The position numbers and the translations under genes were made by a program. A DNA stretch of 64,000 nucleotides. It comes from Paragordius varius (lineage: Eukaryota > Nematomorpha). Of the stretch, positions 1 through 14,000 are shown piece after piece. The notes beneath the pieces are model-generated. The model saw nothing but the letters and a program-made list of their open reading frames with translations. It did not search any database and was not told where the DNA came from. The first letter of the stretch is position 1. The number at the start of each line of letters is the position of its first letter. Location of the stretch: positions 1,054,001-1,118,000 of the forward strand of contig OZ176056.1 of the NCBI GenBank assembly GCA_964247055.1. Reading direction: 5' to 3'.

Positions 1-367
1 CCATATAATTTTAAGATAATATTTTTCTGCAAATCTTTAGTTTATCGCATCTTAGATAACAATGTATAAAATTATTGGAAATTACGCACCAAAATAGTTA
101 TATACACGATTAATATAAAGGTTTACATATAATCTCGATATCTACTAAATATATTTCTTGTTTTTTTAATTTAGACCCGTACATTTTATTAACCGAAAAA
201 ATGAATTATGGATTCCAATTAGCCAAGCAGATGCTCTACTAATTTGCAATCAACCAATGCGAAAACTGTGAAAAATATTTTTTAAATTCAGATATCGCCC
301 TGATTACAAAAACAAAAATAAAATTATAGTTTCATCTAATTTATGGATATGTCAAAAATTGCGTTTT

Positions 368-3300
368 TTATTCATATGACAGTTTTAAATCAACATTGGC
401 TTCTTTGAGTTTGTTGGACATGACATAATCAAAAACGGTATTATCCGATCCGGTAAAATAATTTTTCCAATCACCAATGATACCTAACATATAAAATTAT
501 AATATGAATGAAAAGGCTAACCCGACAAAATATAAATTTACGTCGGATTTATTCTAAATGATTAAGGAAAAGAGATAATATTTTCATTTTTTAACATTCA
601 CACTTGTAAAATGGATCAATTAACACTGACTGTTTATATTACCAAATTTAACAGTTTAACTGCTTCTGGCAACCGGCTTTTTGACGGTTTATTTTTTATC
701 ATTTAATTCTCAGATAAATGGCATATTAAAAAATTCCATTTAAAAAGTCCAAATTTTGAGTTAAATAAAACACTATTTAATATTTTTGTAAAAATACCTT
801 TTCGCATAAAACTCCCCTTGGTTTTATCGAAGATAGGGATCCAAGCTCGATTGACTAAAGGATTAATTTTCATGGAATCAAACGTGGAATTTTCAAATAT
901 TTGTTGAATAGTCTGGGCGAAGTTTATTTGGCACAGTTTCTCTGGTTCAAAAATAAATTCTGCCAATTCTTGAATAATTTGTGGCAAATTCTGTATTTAT
1001 CAATCAAAATTTTATTTCAAAAACAATATTTTTGAAATAAACAACATCATTTTTTTGAAAATTAAATATGTCTAACCTTAACCATATCCTCGTAGTGTAT
1101 CATAAACATGTTATTAAATGGCTTTTGACAGTACGATCTTACATGTTCGACCCATGATCCATTTAAAACTGGATAAAAATATATTTGATTTAAATAATAT
1201 GAAATGTACTAGCGTAAATATCGACTTCTTGGGTGAAAAAAGGGATCAAAAATTTTGTGATCCATATATTTGGATTATTTCGAAACATAATTTTATAGTT
1301 GTCTCATAGGATCAAAACTGTGCATTCATACTAATATTAGTGTGAAGGCCCCAAATCGACGGCTTACGGAAAAAACCGCTGCAAAACTTTTAACTTTTTA
1401 TTCTTTATTGAACTCGTATGGATTCTTAAGATTTTGAAAATGAGCTCCAAAACCACGCCATTTTTATATGTCGTCTCATCTTTAAACCATTAGACCCCTA
1501 CCATAACATATATGGAAAAAGCGCTGAGTTAAATTCTTTGCCTATGGCAAATTCATGGAATCATCGATGATACCTTCGTCTCATGAACGAAAAATACCTC
1601 AACACTCAATAATCGTGTGCAAATTAACGGCGAATAAAAAGAACGCCTGACCTTAATTTTTACCTAGTTACGGATAATATTTTCAGCTTTCAATAAGCTT
1701 ATGTGGCTTCTAAAATTTTATTTAATTTAGCTCCAAAACAACGCATTTTCTATATAGTGGTCCAGTTTTTGGGGGGTAGTCCGAGGCTAATATAAAAAAG
1801 ACGCTGGATTAAAAATTTTGCCTTTATCGGGGAATACCTGGAATCATCATTCATTTCATATGCTTTTAATATTTTTTGGAAGAATGGCTTGAAAATTAAA
1901 GATAGTTCAATGATAGCTCATTTTTTAGGGCGTAAAGGCCTAAATAACGGCTAATTTAAAAAATATCGACTTAAATTTTTGCCTTTTTATGGGTAATATT
2001 TCAGGCCCTTATGGCCTGATAAGTATTAACTCCTAATTTATGCAATTTCGATATGGTTGCGCAGTTTTAGGCGGGTAGCTCCCACCCAGAGGCTGACACA
2101 AAAACGCGCTTGATTAAAATTTTTGCTTTTTTACGGAGAACTGGAATCGTGATTGATTCCATATGATCTCATTTTTTTGGAAAAATTGCTTAAAATAAAA
2201 AAAAAATATTCTATGGTGGCGCATTTTTCAGGGTGTGAAGTGCCTAATTAACGGCTAATTTTAAAAAAGCGCACGATCTAAATTATTGCATGTTCCGGGT
2301 ATATTTTAAGCAGCTATCGAATTCATATGGCCTGATAGGTTTTCTAAATTTTACCCCCAAAGGCACGCTATTTTGATATGACGACGCAGTTTTTAGCGGG
2401 TATCTGTTTACCCAGCAGCCAATATAAAAACACTACTAAAATTTTTGCCTTTTAACAGGGAAATATCTGGAATTCTTATTGAATTTTTACAGTCTCATAC
2501 CTTGAGTGTAAATGAATTCAAAAAATTATTTTTGTGGACAGATTTGAAAATGGCATTTTATGGAGGGAGTGGGTAAGAAGAGGGCTTAAATTAAAAAAGT
2601 GAGCCGACTATGTTCGGCTCAATCGAAAAAAAGTCAAAAACTCTTATATTTGAAATCGAATGGTCCAACTCGTTTTCCGGAAAAATGTCTCAAAGAGACG
2701 ATTTTTGTGGACTTATGTTTTCAAAAAAACCCGTTTTTTACACTGGGTGGGCCCAAACTGGGGGCCTAATTCAAAAAGAGGGCGAAGCTATTGGGGCATT
2801 CATTAATGATTATATTTTTTCGACCTTTAGTTTTGAATGGGTCTACCGGTTTTCCGGAAACAGATCACAAAGTCAGCATTTTCCATTTTTATAATTATAT
2901 AGATTTCAATTTGACCTCAAATGAATTAGTCAAATACATTTTTGCTAATCTATATATTTATAAAAATGGAACATGCTGGCTTTGTGATCTGTTTCCGGAA
3001 AACCGGTAGACCCATTCAAATCCAAATGTCAAAAAAATATAATCATCAATAAATGCCCCGACAATAGCTTAGTCCTTTTTTGAATTAGGCACGCAGTTCG
3101 GGCTCATCCCGTTTAAAAACGGTTTTTTTAAAACCCGCAAGAATAATTTTTTGAATTTATTTTTCGCCCAAAGTATGAGACGGTAAAAATCAATAGGAAT
3201 TTCAAGTATTCCCTGTTAAAGGCAAACATTCTATTTGTGCGTTTCTTTTACATTGGCTGCTGGGTAAGGAGAGACCCGCTAAAAACTGCCCCTCAAATCG

Positions 3301-6300
3301 AAATAGCGTGCGTTTGGGGCTGAATTTTAGAAAACCTATCAGGCCATATGAATACGATAGCTGCTTAAAATTTACCCGTAACATGCAAAAGATTAGATCG
3401 TGCGCTTTTTTAAATTTAGCCGTTAATTAAACGCTTCACACTCTAAAAAATACGCCACCATAGAATGATTTTTTATTTTTAATGCAATTTTTCCAAAAAT
3501 AATGAGAGCATATGGAATCAATCATGATTCCAGGTATTATCCGTAAAAAAGCAAAAATTTTAATCAAGCAAGTTTTTGTATCAGCCTGGTGGGGAGTTAC
3601 CCGCCTAAAACTGCCCCGCCATATCAGGTTGTTTAGGAGTGGATTTTCAGAAAACTGATCAGGTCATTACCCAGAAAAATACAAAAATTTAAGTAGAGGT
3701 TTTTTTTGAATTAGCCGTTAATTAGGCCCTTGCCCTAAAAAATACGCCACCATAGAATGATTTTTTGGTTTTAAGGCAGTTTTTCGAAAATCCCGCGAGA
3801 GCATATGGAATCAATTATGATTCCAGATATTACCCGAATTAAGGCAAAAATTTTAATCGAGCTTTTTTGCCTCCCCCTGGTTAGGGAACCCGCGTAAAAC
3901 TGCGGCACCATATGGATACAGCATGCCTTTGGAGCCGAATTTCAGAAAACCTATGTGCCTATGTATGTTCAATAAGGGCCTAAAACAAAAATTTTAGTTA
4001 GGGCGTTATTTCAATGAGTCGCTAAGTAAAGTTTTGCGCCCTGAAAAATGCGCGGCCATAGAAAAAAATTTTAGTTTTGAAGCAACATTTCCAAGAACCT
4101 ATAGGATATGGAATCCATAAAATTCCAGATATTTTTCAAGGCACAACTTTGCCCAATGCTTTTTTTATATATGCCCCTGGGTAAGGAGCTACCCGAATAT
4201 AGAAATTGTGTTGTTTTGGAGCTAATTTACAGAAATGAAGCCAATTAAGCTCATTAACAGCTTGAAATATTACCCGTAACAAGGTAAAAGTAAGGTCAGG
4301 CGTTTTTTATTAGCCGTTAATTTGGGGCCTTTATGCCCTAAAAATACCCCATCATATAAAGATCATTTGTTATGGTGTTTTTCGAATAACGCATGAGACG
4401 ATGTCAAAAATCATTCCAAATATTTTCCCTATAAAAACATAGAGCTCACTAATTTTTCCATATATGTCTAAGGGCAGGGGTCTACCGGTTCAAATTCAGA
4501 ATGTCTTTTTTATCATTTATATACAAGATATCAAAAATAAGTCTTTTTTCGCATGTTCACCCAATAATTGCTTATGTTTTTTATACTAAGATCATTGCTG
4601 AATAAATATTTTTTGTTAACATTATTTAAATTTGGTGTGCTTGGGGCCTTTATACCCTTAAACCCGCTCAACAATATGTTTGATTTTCGCCAAAATTATG
4701 AGATCATAACAACTTAATTAGGGGTGCAGATCGCGTATAAAGGCAAAAAATTTGCCCCCTCCCTCCAAGATGTTCGATAGAAATTAATAAAAATTATAAA
4801 TTATTTTCACAAAGAGTTATGTTTTTATTAGAAACTATGTATAATTTTAAAAATTTAATATTCTTGTCGGCGCTAGAAGATAATAAAATTTTATTATTTT
4901 TTTAGTTTTAATATTTTGGATCTAATCAACGCGGTTATATATACTTAATTTCGCAATCAAAACAGCTAACAAATAGATACAATATTCCAATAATATATAA
5001 TTAAATTGTAAGGCGTAAATCCATTAAGTTTCAATAATTAACTAAATTTTTTATTAAAAATTAACTATGAAAAAAAGATAAATTCTACCGCTTCCATTTA
5101 GGAACAAGCTAACAAAATCAGGAAAGCCAAGGTCAAAATTATCAAAGTAGGCTACCATTTTGTGAAAATTATAGTATGATACACAAACATCTTTGGGATT
5201 CCTGACCACATAAATGATCTATTCACATAAAAAGTATAAAGAGACAAGATATTACAGTTAAAATTGAGATTATACGGACAATATGTTATAAACATAATGA
5301 GAAAAGACAACTATACTTTGTAAACCTTGATTTTTCTTTATAATCTGTTTAATTACAATTTTATATAATTGAGAGTATTATCATTTAACATTTCTAATCA
5401 CTAATTTGCATTCGATAATTAATAATTGATAAAATCAAGTTTTGAAACATATGGTTGCCTTTAAAAAAATCGTCTTTTAATTTTTACGTTTCATTCGTAT
5501 AATTTCAATTTTTACTGTAAAAATTGAAATAAAATACTTTGCATCCCTTTTCTAGGCAAGATTTTGGCAACTGATCAAATCTTAAATGCGTTTGGAATAA
5601 GCGTGGTTTATCACATGAAAGATAGGTGTAAGCTTCGACATTTGTTAAAGGGATTTCTAGGTGATGTACTCTTTCAGATATATCACTACTTATGTTGGCA
5701 ATCAATTTCCTGTCATCCGTAGTTTTAGCGGTCGAATTTTCCACAAGCAGAGTTAGCAAAGAAAGAATTTGAGCAGTCCAGGTCGTACCTATAAATTATT
5801 AAAATTTAATTTTTTGATTTTTTGATAATTTAAAATAAAATAGCTAATTGGGCCTCTTAAGTTATATGTAATTGGGCACAAGAGGCTTAAAACCATTAAA
5901 ACAATTATAAATACAATAGACTAAATATCACAAATATTTTAATTATTTTATAAATATACCCCTTTACTGAAAACAAATATGATTTTAATAAAACTGTTTG
6001 TATTAATTTTAAAGATATTTTTTAAATCAATTTTCTCTAAAGTTCGCTAAAATTTATTAAAAGCCCCAAATTTAAACTTCAGACCTGATCTAGGGTAAGT
6101 GGCTATGATAATATCCGATTCACGAAATTCCATATTCATAAGAGCAACAAAATGTTCGTGTTTCGTGATATAAGGATAAAGTACATCTTCCCATTGGCAC
6201 GGATTAATTAGAGAACCGTTATATTTGCTTTTTAATTGATTTAACAAATGCTCTTCAAAAATAGGGTTAATTATTCGATGTTTAACATCCTGTAAATGTT

Positions 6301-6423
6301 TATGGTCCGTTAAATTATCAAATTTTTCTGTTTTAATTTTAGCAACATTGTTGCATGAATCATTTTGGTTTTGCAACAATCTTTGCAAAACGCTTTCGTG
6401 ATAATCACTCAACTCTTTTTCCG
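368..6423 (-). CDS. Cytosolic-type sulfotransferase (SULT family), six exons found, first exon missing
   Basis: Transfers sulfonate from PAPS to hydroxyl or amine acceptors, probably in the cytosol. Exons (minus): 6423-6085, 5788-5538, 5218-5089, 1168-1077, 990-798, 483-368; phases close and the stop is at 370-368. The PAPS 5'-phosphosulfate loop TYPRSGTTW is formed across the 6085/5788 junction. A catalytic-type His lies in QTHLRFDQLPKS. The 3'-phosphate motif VVRNPKDVCVSYYNFHK is in exon 5218-5089. HYEDMVK follows in exon 1168-1077, and the C-terminal RKGIIGDWKNYFT is formed across 798/483. About 373 residues are visible against roughly 300 in typical SULTs, because about 110 residues precede the PAPS loop. 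The chain enters 6423 in phase 1, so a short upstream exon is needed. Intron 4 is about 3.9 kb because of the fold-back element. Substrate cannot be told. The stop TAA lies inside an AATAAA, a possible poly(A) signal. The donor at 6084 (GTCTGA) is atypical. Confidence 0.93.
1245..4790. mobile_element. Large fold-back (inverted-repeat) element with tandemly repeated arms
   Basis: Two arms of about 1.6-1.8 kb are inverted around a centre near 2880-2950, where 'acagatcacaaag' on the left is answered by 'ctttgtgatctgt' on the right. Each arm is built from units of about 305-315 bp that recur around 1625, 1938 and 2243, marked by 'ttaacggctaatt', 'cctttttacgggtaat' and 'ccatatg' blocks. Long open frames in it look like by-products of the repeat, and no transposase was seen. 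The structure resembles Drosophila FB-type fold-back elements in plan, not demonstrably in sequence. It sits in sulfotransferase intron 4. The edges are approximate. Confidence 0.8.
5255..5517. mobile_element. MITE family A, in sulfotransferase intron 2
   Basis: The left end CAGTTAAAATTGAGATTATA and right end AATTTCAATTTTTACTG are inverted repeats next to TA. The right end is 20 bp from the exon edge at 5538, just inside the donor side of the intron. Non-coding; mobilisation would need a Tc1/mariner-type transposase from elsewhere. Confidence 0.8.
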
Positions 6424-8110
6424 CTAAATCAAAATAAAATTGATATAATTTAAATTTTTAAACGTTCAAATTTTTAAGCTGATTTTTTAATTATACAAAC
6501 TATTAAAATTATACGGACAAAATGTAATCAGAAGATCCATACTTTTTTAAAATTTGATATTTCGATATAAACTATCTGATTAGAATTGCAAAATACACAA
6601 TTTGTGACATCTCTATTTCAAACTTTTCAATAAGCAATGGGTTGTATTAAAAATTTCATGGTTTAAAAAATATGGTTGTCTTTTTGTTAAAAATTTGTCT
6701 TTTTTAAATTTTGTCCGTATAATTTTATTTTTTATCGTAATATTGTATTTTAAATATATGGGAGGGATTATAAGATTCGGGGCAAATGGATTACAAACAA
6801 AACCGTTATATAAAAAATAAGCAAATTACCTTATAAATATGTTTATTTCTCAATAAAAATTGATATATTTAGACTAACTTTTACGGGAATAATCATGCCC
6901 AACCATATAAGTATTCATTTTGCCAAAAATATAACCGCAAAAATAGAATAAAGTTATATAATCTTAAAATGTTTATTAAAAACGATGCTAAATACAATAA
7001 ACATTGTGTAGTCTATTTAACTAATTAGTTTAATAGGTCACGTTACGTGAAAAAACTATAGAGTTTCAACTAAATTTAACCAAATTTTTGAGGTCAATTA
7101 ACCTAAAAACGTCTCACTTCAATATAAAATTGGTTTTGTTTTATTCTTTGAAAAAAATTGCATTATTAATCTTACAAAATCTAGCGGTTATGATCAAAAA
7201 TCAAAATAAAATACCTCATGCAAATCTCTTATTTTTTACTAGGAAGCCTTAACAAATCTATTATTTTAATATGTGAACAATTAATCTAGTTTTTTTTAAT
7301 GAAAAACTTGCTTTACCGTTGAATTTGTACGACCCTCCCCATTTTCCATGACCCATTAAATACCCTAATTTATTGGATATATATAAAAATTTAGATATAT
7401 GATTGAATTTAGGTACTGTTTTTTTACTATTTTCTTGACTTTTTTTTCACACCATATTTTTTTATAATGATAATATAAATATAGACTTGAAACCGCGTAC
7501 CTCACCACAATGCAAAAATTGAAAATTATAGAGGATCATGGTAAAAATCTAAACATGATAAGTCCTATATATAATAGCGACAAAAATAAGATAATGATAT
7601 AAATAATTTTAAGATATCTTCCGATTTTCACCTTTTTTATTGCTTAATGGAAGTATTTCTATTTGTAAGCTTTATTTTTCAACCAGTTTCTATACCTAAA
7701 AATATCGACAGATTTCTGCTGATGTGAGATATTTTCAAAATTATTATCAATATAAATAAATAAAACACTCCTGCGAATCGGAATATTTATAAATACAATA
7801 AATCATTATATTTGATGTTTGGTATTATGTTTGATTTTTTAAAACCATTTTTAACGTTAATATTTAAATTTAAAAATTCATCGACATTATTTACAAGAAA
7901 ATTAATATGCTTAAAAGTTCGTTTAAGTTGAGATAAACCTGATCCTTATATAAAAATTAACAGTTTTCCAAAAATGTCATAAGTAGATGTATTACTAATT
8001 CCTAATTGGCAAATAGTAAAAAATCTTATAAAAAGTAAAAACTCTATCATAGGAATTAATGAAATTTTTTTCAAATACCAGCTAAATTTATTCAATATGT
8101 AAAACATTTA
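6424..8110. other. Intergenic or 5' intron region with a family A MITE
   Basis: AT-rich DNA between the sulfotransferase exons and the 3' end of the next minus-strand gene. It holds a decayed family A copy at about 6503-6740 (TATACGGACAAAATG left, TTTTGTCCGTATAATTTT right) and the candidate first exon at 7506-7539. Nothing else with coding character was seen. Confidence 0.5.
7506..7539 (-). other. Candidate first coding exon of the sulfotransferase
   Basis: ATG at 7539-7537 opens a 34-nt frame (MILYNFQFLHC plus one base) ending at a GTGAGG donor. It leaves phase 1, as the acceptor at 6424 requires, and would give an Ala codon at the join. This rests only on phase and donor quality; other short exons in 6424-8110 are possible. 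Confidence 0.2.
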
Positions 8111-11100
8111 TTAAGGTTTTTTTCGTTTCCGTTCATAACTAATTATATGGTTAAGATTATCCGTGGTTTTGTTCGAGCACCCTTCATTCTGACTTTGGGG
8201 TTGTTGAGAATTTGCTTCTTGATTTCCATCATCAGAACTTTTATGAGTCTTATTGTGATTGATTCTTTTATAATTTTTGCTGTATAAATTAACAAGGCAT
8301 GCATTTTCATCAGAGAATCCTGAAAGGACTACAACCCCATCCGGTGCAATGCAAGGCAAATCAGGTAAATGATATGGATTTATCCCTTTGATTATGCAAA
8401 ACAGACATATGAAAAAAAATTAAATTTTTTAATTGTGTTTCCTTTTAGTTTAAAGAAGATTTTACGGCGAAAAATATAGATTTTTAAAAAAAATATAAGC
8501 ATAATATGTAAGCTATAATGAATAGTTCAAAATAGACATTAACAATCAAATCAGTTGAAAAACAAAAATTTCAAAAATGAAATACATTGTAATTACAGTA
8601 AAAATTGCAATTATACAGACAACAAAACATAAAAACATAAGACAAATATTTTTTTTAAAAAACCGCATTATTACTTTTTTAAGCTTGATTCAACTCAATA
8701 TTTTTATCAGAAAAGTATGAAATAGAGATGTAAATTGGTCAATTAATAATACATTATAACATTGTTATGATTGTATATTTGTCCCAATGTTTTTTTTTGA
8801 ATTACAATTTTTACTATATAACTTACCAAAAAATACGGTTACAGATACCAAAGTATACTAATATATTTTTTACCCCATATTTCAAGGGTATAAGACCCCA
8901 AAATATAATTTATCAATGAAATTTATTAATGTTTGGATTAATAGTAAAATTGTCACATTTTTATACAATTATTTTAATAAAGCCACTTTAAAGTTGGGTT
9001 AAATATGGACTAAGAGACTAACACAAAATTTATAAAAAAAAGCAAATCTAAAACACAATATTTTCTAATTAAAATTTATCTTTTATTATACATATTTTAC
9101 ATTCAATTTAAACTATTTAACTTTAAAGATAAATATATATTTATACCTTGAAGTAGGAACGTTTGAACAGCCAATTCGTCAGCTAAAAATATTTGAGCAT
9201 CATACGTATTGGGTAATATATCTTGAACATTAAATCTTGAAGGGTAATTAAACCTAGGTCGACCCAAAATATGTATAAATTCACGCGCGTTTTTGCGTGT
9301 AATATCAGGAACGTAAGCCGGATTTATAAGACTACTCCCATTCTTAGCTTGACAGTAAAAATTGAAAAATGATGAATAGGTAAAAAAAGGTTAAAACTCA
9401 AAGATACAACCATACTTTTTTTATATACTATGATTTGCTAATATAAATCATACTTTTGGGTAATACAGTATGTATTGAAATTATACGGACAAAACGAAAA
9501 AATATCAAGATATATTTTTTTCGAAAAGACATCCATATTTTTTCAACTTTAATTTATTTATTTATTGGGTCGCAAAATATGGATTAGATATGTAAATTGT
9601 TAATAAACTCAATTATATCATTTAAAGAGGTAATTAAGTAGTTTATGTAATAAAATTTTAGATTTAAAAAAAAGTAGGATTGTCTAATAGAAAAAAATAT
9701 TGCTCTTTATATTTAAGGTTTTGTCCGTATAATTTTAATTTTACTGTGAAACGAAAAAGTAAGATATAAATGGGTAACTTTCACACTCGATTATCTTAAC
9801 AAGTCACATATAGATAAAATCAAGGTGTGAAAAAGTATGGTTATTTCTATTTATAAAAATAAATTATATACAACCCAAAAGACAACCACTTTTTTTCTAT
9901 AAATACAACTATACTTTTGAAACCTTGATTTTATTACTATAACTCATTTTAGCCAAAACAAAAAAGAAATTGGTAATAAATCCAATTTAATATTAATTGT
10001 TATCTTAAATTATGAGATTAAAAAGGATGGGTCTTTACAATAAAAATTAAATAAGTAAAAATGTCAACCATATTTTTTAATTTAAGACAAAGGTTCGATA
10101 ATTCCTTGATTTGCCAATATAACTAACTCATCTTAGTTAATACCAAAATGTAAATTGGAAAGAGAAGCAAGTATATATTTCATAATCGATTATCCTAACA
10201 AGTTACATAGATAAAATTAAGCGGTCAAAAGGATAGTTGTCTTTATACGGTAATAATTAAAATTAATAACCACAAAACATTGAAACATAAAGACAATAAT
10301 TTCATTCAAAAACAACCATACTTCTTTTAACCTTGATTTTTAAATGTAAATTATCGTTTAAAGTGGCAAAGAAATATATATATAAATATAACAGAAAAAT
10401 CGAGAATCTAAACAAGTCATCTAGATGAAATTATAAAAAGTTTTGTTGTTTTTATAAATTAAAATATTTGTCTAAATTTAATTACTTTGAGAGTCTTTCT
10501 GGCTGTTGCTACTTTCAAAGGCATACTCGCCCGCATTGTAATGTCCATAACCTGTATGAGGTCTCTTGGGATAAGTACAAGCATAAGGCCAAGTATTTGC
10601 TAATTGACTTGCTCGCTCTTGTGGGAAAATGAAACGATGACTATACTTTGTGTTGCTATCCAGTTTACTAATAATACAAAATCATAAAACTTATACGGAC
10701 AAAATGTAAAAATTTAAGAACAAATATTTTTTCCGAAAGATTGTTGTATTCTTAAAATATAACTCATTGTTTTAAATTGTAAAGTATGAAATAGAGATGA
10801 TGGTAAAACATGATTGCAATATACAATAGTAATTTTTAAAATTTTAGGAAAAAAATTATCAAAAAAGTATGGTTGTCTTTTATAAAAAAAATATTTGTCT
10901 TTATATATTTAAGACCGTATAATTTAAATTTTTACTAGGCAACAAACCATTATTATAAAGTAGCGTTTTTTATGCCTAAAGACAGCCGCCATACTTTAAT
11001 ATAATCTTCATTTTTATACACATTTACCATATAATTACACGTTTTATATCATTTAACAATATTTAAATCTCTATTGCATATTTTGCAACTAAAAACAACG

Positions 11101-13963
11101 ATAGGTTATATTAGTAAAAATCTCAAGATTTATATTGTTGGTTGCTCACAAAAAAAATATTTTTAGCTGTATATATTTTTGAATTTACTTTACAATCAAT
11201 GATTTCTCACTAATATTGGTATTGCTGGTGTTGTTTTCTGAATTATTAAGGCTTTGAGTTTCTAAGCACTCAGTATTTAGATTATTAATCTTGTTTTGTT
11301 GCATATCAACAGGTATTTTAGGTTCATTAGAAGAGGTTTGAGATAGAATAATTGATGGAATTTTTAGGTCTGAAAATTATATAAATATATTAATAAATAT
11401 TATATCTTTACAATATATTATATAATAATATTCAATCGATTAATTCCAATAACAAAAAGTTTAAAAATTGCGAACAAATTATTTACAACAAATAACTGAA
11501 ACTCTAGAGTAAATAAAACACATAGCGTTAAAAGTATAAAGATAATATTGTTTTTGATATTAAAATAAAATAATCTTGATAAATACTAGAATTGTTAAAT
11601 AAAATAAGGTGTTCCAATTCAAATCTTTTCCCTATTTTAAGCCCAACACAAAGAATCAAAGAAGTTATATATATATATATATATATATGCAAAAAAGAGG
11701 GTCATTTTGATTTAACGAAAATTTTTTTTTCATGGGATAGCTTATGACCAACGTATTCATTTGCCGCAAAAATTTTTATTTTATGACAACCTTGTTTTTT
11801 GAAATATTGAGAGAAAATTAAAATCGGGCAAAAAGTGAAAATTAAGGATAATGATAAACTTTAAAATATTATGGTTTATTATCATTTAAGGAGATATTCT
11901 CAATATGTAAAGAGCCTAAAATCATATAGTTTGGGTTTCCATAAAATTTGAGGTCAGAAGATGGCGTTTTTCTTTTGTCACACTTGAATGAAACTACATT
12001 AAAATAATTTTTTTTTTATTATTTACTACCTAAACTCACTATTAAAATCTTAACATTCATATTTTATTCAGTAAATTAAACTTATATATCAAAATAAAAT
12101 CAAAAATATTGTTTTTTATTTTTACATTTTTTGTCATCTGGTTTATGAGTGTATAAAAAATTTATACTGTTTTATTTTGTAATCTCACATGATCAGGAAT
12201 TATTAAGTATATAATTTATGCAAAATAGGATTGAAAATTAGTGGAATATCAACCAACATTCCGTACAAATCTCAATACAAATATTAATTTGTCAAAAAAC
12301 AGACTTGTTAGAGGAAATTGTATGTTTTTTAAGTGTGACAAAAGAAAAACGCCATCTTTTGACCAGAAATTTTATAGAAACCCATATATGATTTTAGGCT
12401 AATTATATATTGAAAATATCTCCTAAAATGATAATAAACGATAATATTTCAAATTTTATCATTATTTTTTGAATTATCCTTAATTTTCTCTTTTTGCCCG
12501 ATTTCGATTTTCTCTCAATATTTCAAAAACTAGGTTGTCAACAAATAAAAATTGGTCATAAGCTATCTCATGAAAAAAAATTTTTCGTTGAAAATTTTTA
12601 TGCACACAGTGTGTATATATATATATATATATATATCATACCATCATTTCTATTAGGAATGACATTTATTTCCCGATCAGGTTCAATTGGAATGGAAATG
12701 TTATCATCAACACACGGTTCCACAAAACAGTCAAGAGCGTTTAAAACATTTTCCGCATCTAGGGTTTGACATGCAGTTGATTCTGACATAATCAAATATT
12801 TGGTAATTTTAAAAAAATGCAAGTATTAAATTAGTATTTATTGTTAATAATTTATATTGTACAGTAAAAAATAAGAATTATATAGTCATAGCAATTTTTA
12901 AGTTTAGAGTTTGACATGCAGTTGATTCTGTAATTATAAAATATTTAGCAATTTAAAAAATGTGATTTTTTTAAAATGCAAATATTAAATTAGTATTTAT
13001 TGTTAATAATTAATAATCTAAAGGAAAATAAAATTATAAAGATGAAACACATTTTAAGTTTAGAGTTTGACATGCAGTTGATTCTGTAATAATAAAATAT
13101 TTAATAATTTAAAAAATGCGTTTTTTTTCAAAAAAATGCAAGACTTAAATTAGTATTTAATTATGGTTGATTATTAATATTAAGCAGGTAAAAATTAGAT
13201 AGTTAGGAAAAATTATGTGTTTAGAGGGTTTGACATGTAGTTGATTCTGTAATAAAATATTTAGTAATTTGAAAAAAAATTGCGTTTTTTTTGTAAAAAA
13301 AAGTCAAAAGATATTATAGATTAAAAATTAAAATTATATAGACAAAACATTTTCCGCATTCATTTTAACATGCAGCGTATCTGGAAAATTTATAATTAAT
13401 TTAAAAACTGCAAGAATTAATTTAGAATTTATGGTATGTACAGTAAATATATAGAGTGAAAAAAATTGTATTTAGGGTTTGATATGTGGTCGATTCTAAA
13501 AATATAAAAATGGGTAAAAATTAAAATTTACTGAAAAAATGTAAAAACAAAAAAAAACAAATATTATCATTTAATAAACTACCATACTTCTTTAAACCTA
13601 ATTTTTTAATATTATAATTTATAGTTTTTGGATTGTCAGATAATAGAGATGTACACATTTAATTGTTTCGAAATGAAAAAGAGTATTTATGTATAAAAAA
13701 TTAAGGTTTGAAAAAACTATGGCCCTATTTTGAAAAAAAAAATATTTACATTTTGTCTGTATAATTTTAATCTTTACCATAAGTATAAATCAAAATATAT
13801 TTATTGCTAATAAATTTATTTATTATTGGGTAAAATTAGATTTATCTAGTCAGGTAACATTAAAAGTAAAGGATTGATATTTTTTTGCATTTAAGAATCA
13901 ATTATTAGTATAAAACACCGTCAAAAAACTTATAATTTACAATTTTAATTAACTATTTAAAAC

Positions 13964-14000
<37 letters not shown>

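Noticed and set aside
2610-3009. Overlapping plus-strand open frames of 94 and 72 residues
   Set aside because: They span the centre of the fold-back palindrome and are not shared as protein with the related arm at 30670-32935.
12782-12792. ATG at 12789 as the start of a separate small gene (MSESTACQTL)
   Set aside because: The sequence ATTATGTCAG is better read as a splice acceptor; using it joins exon 14153-14001 in phase and makes one gene from 15652 to 8111.
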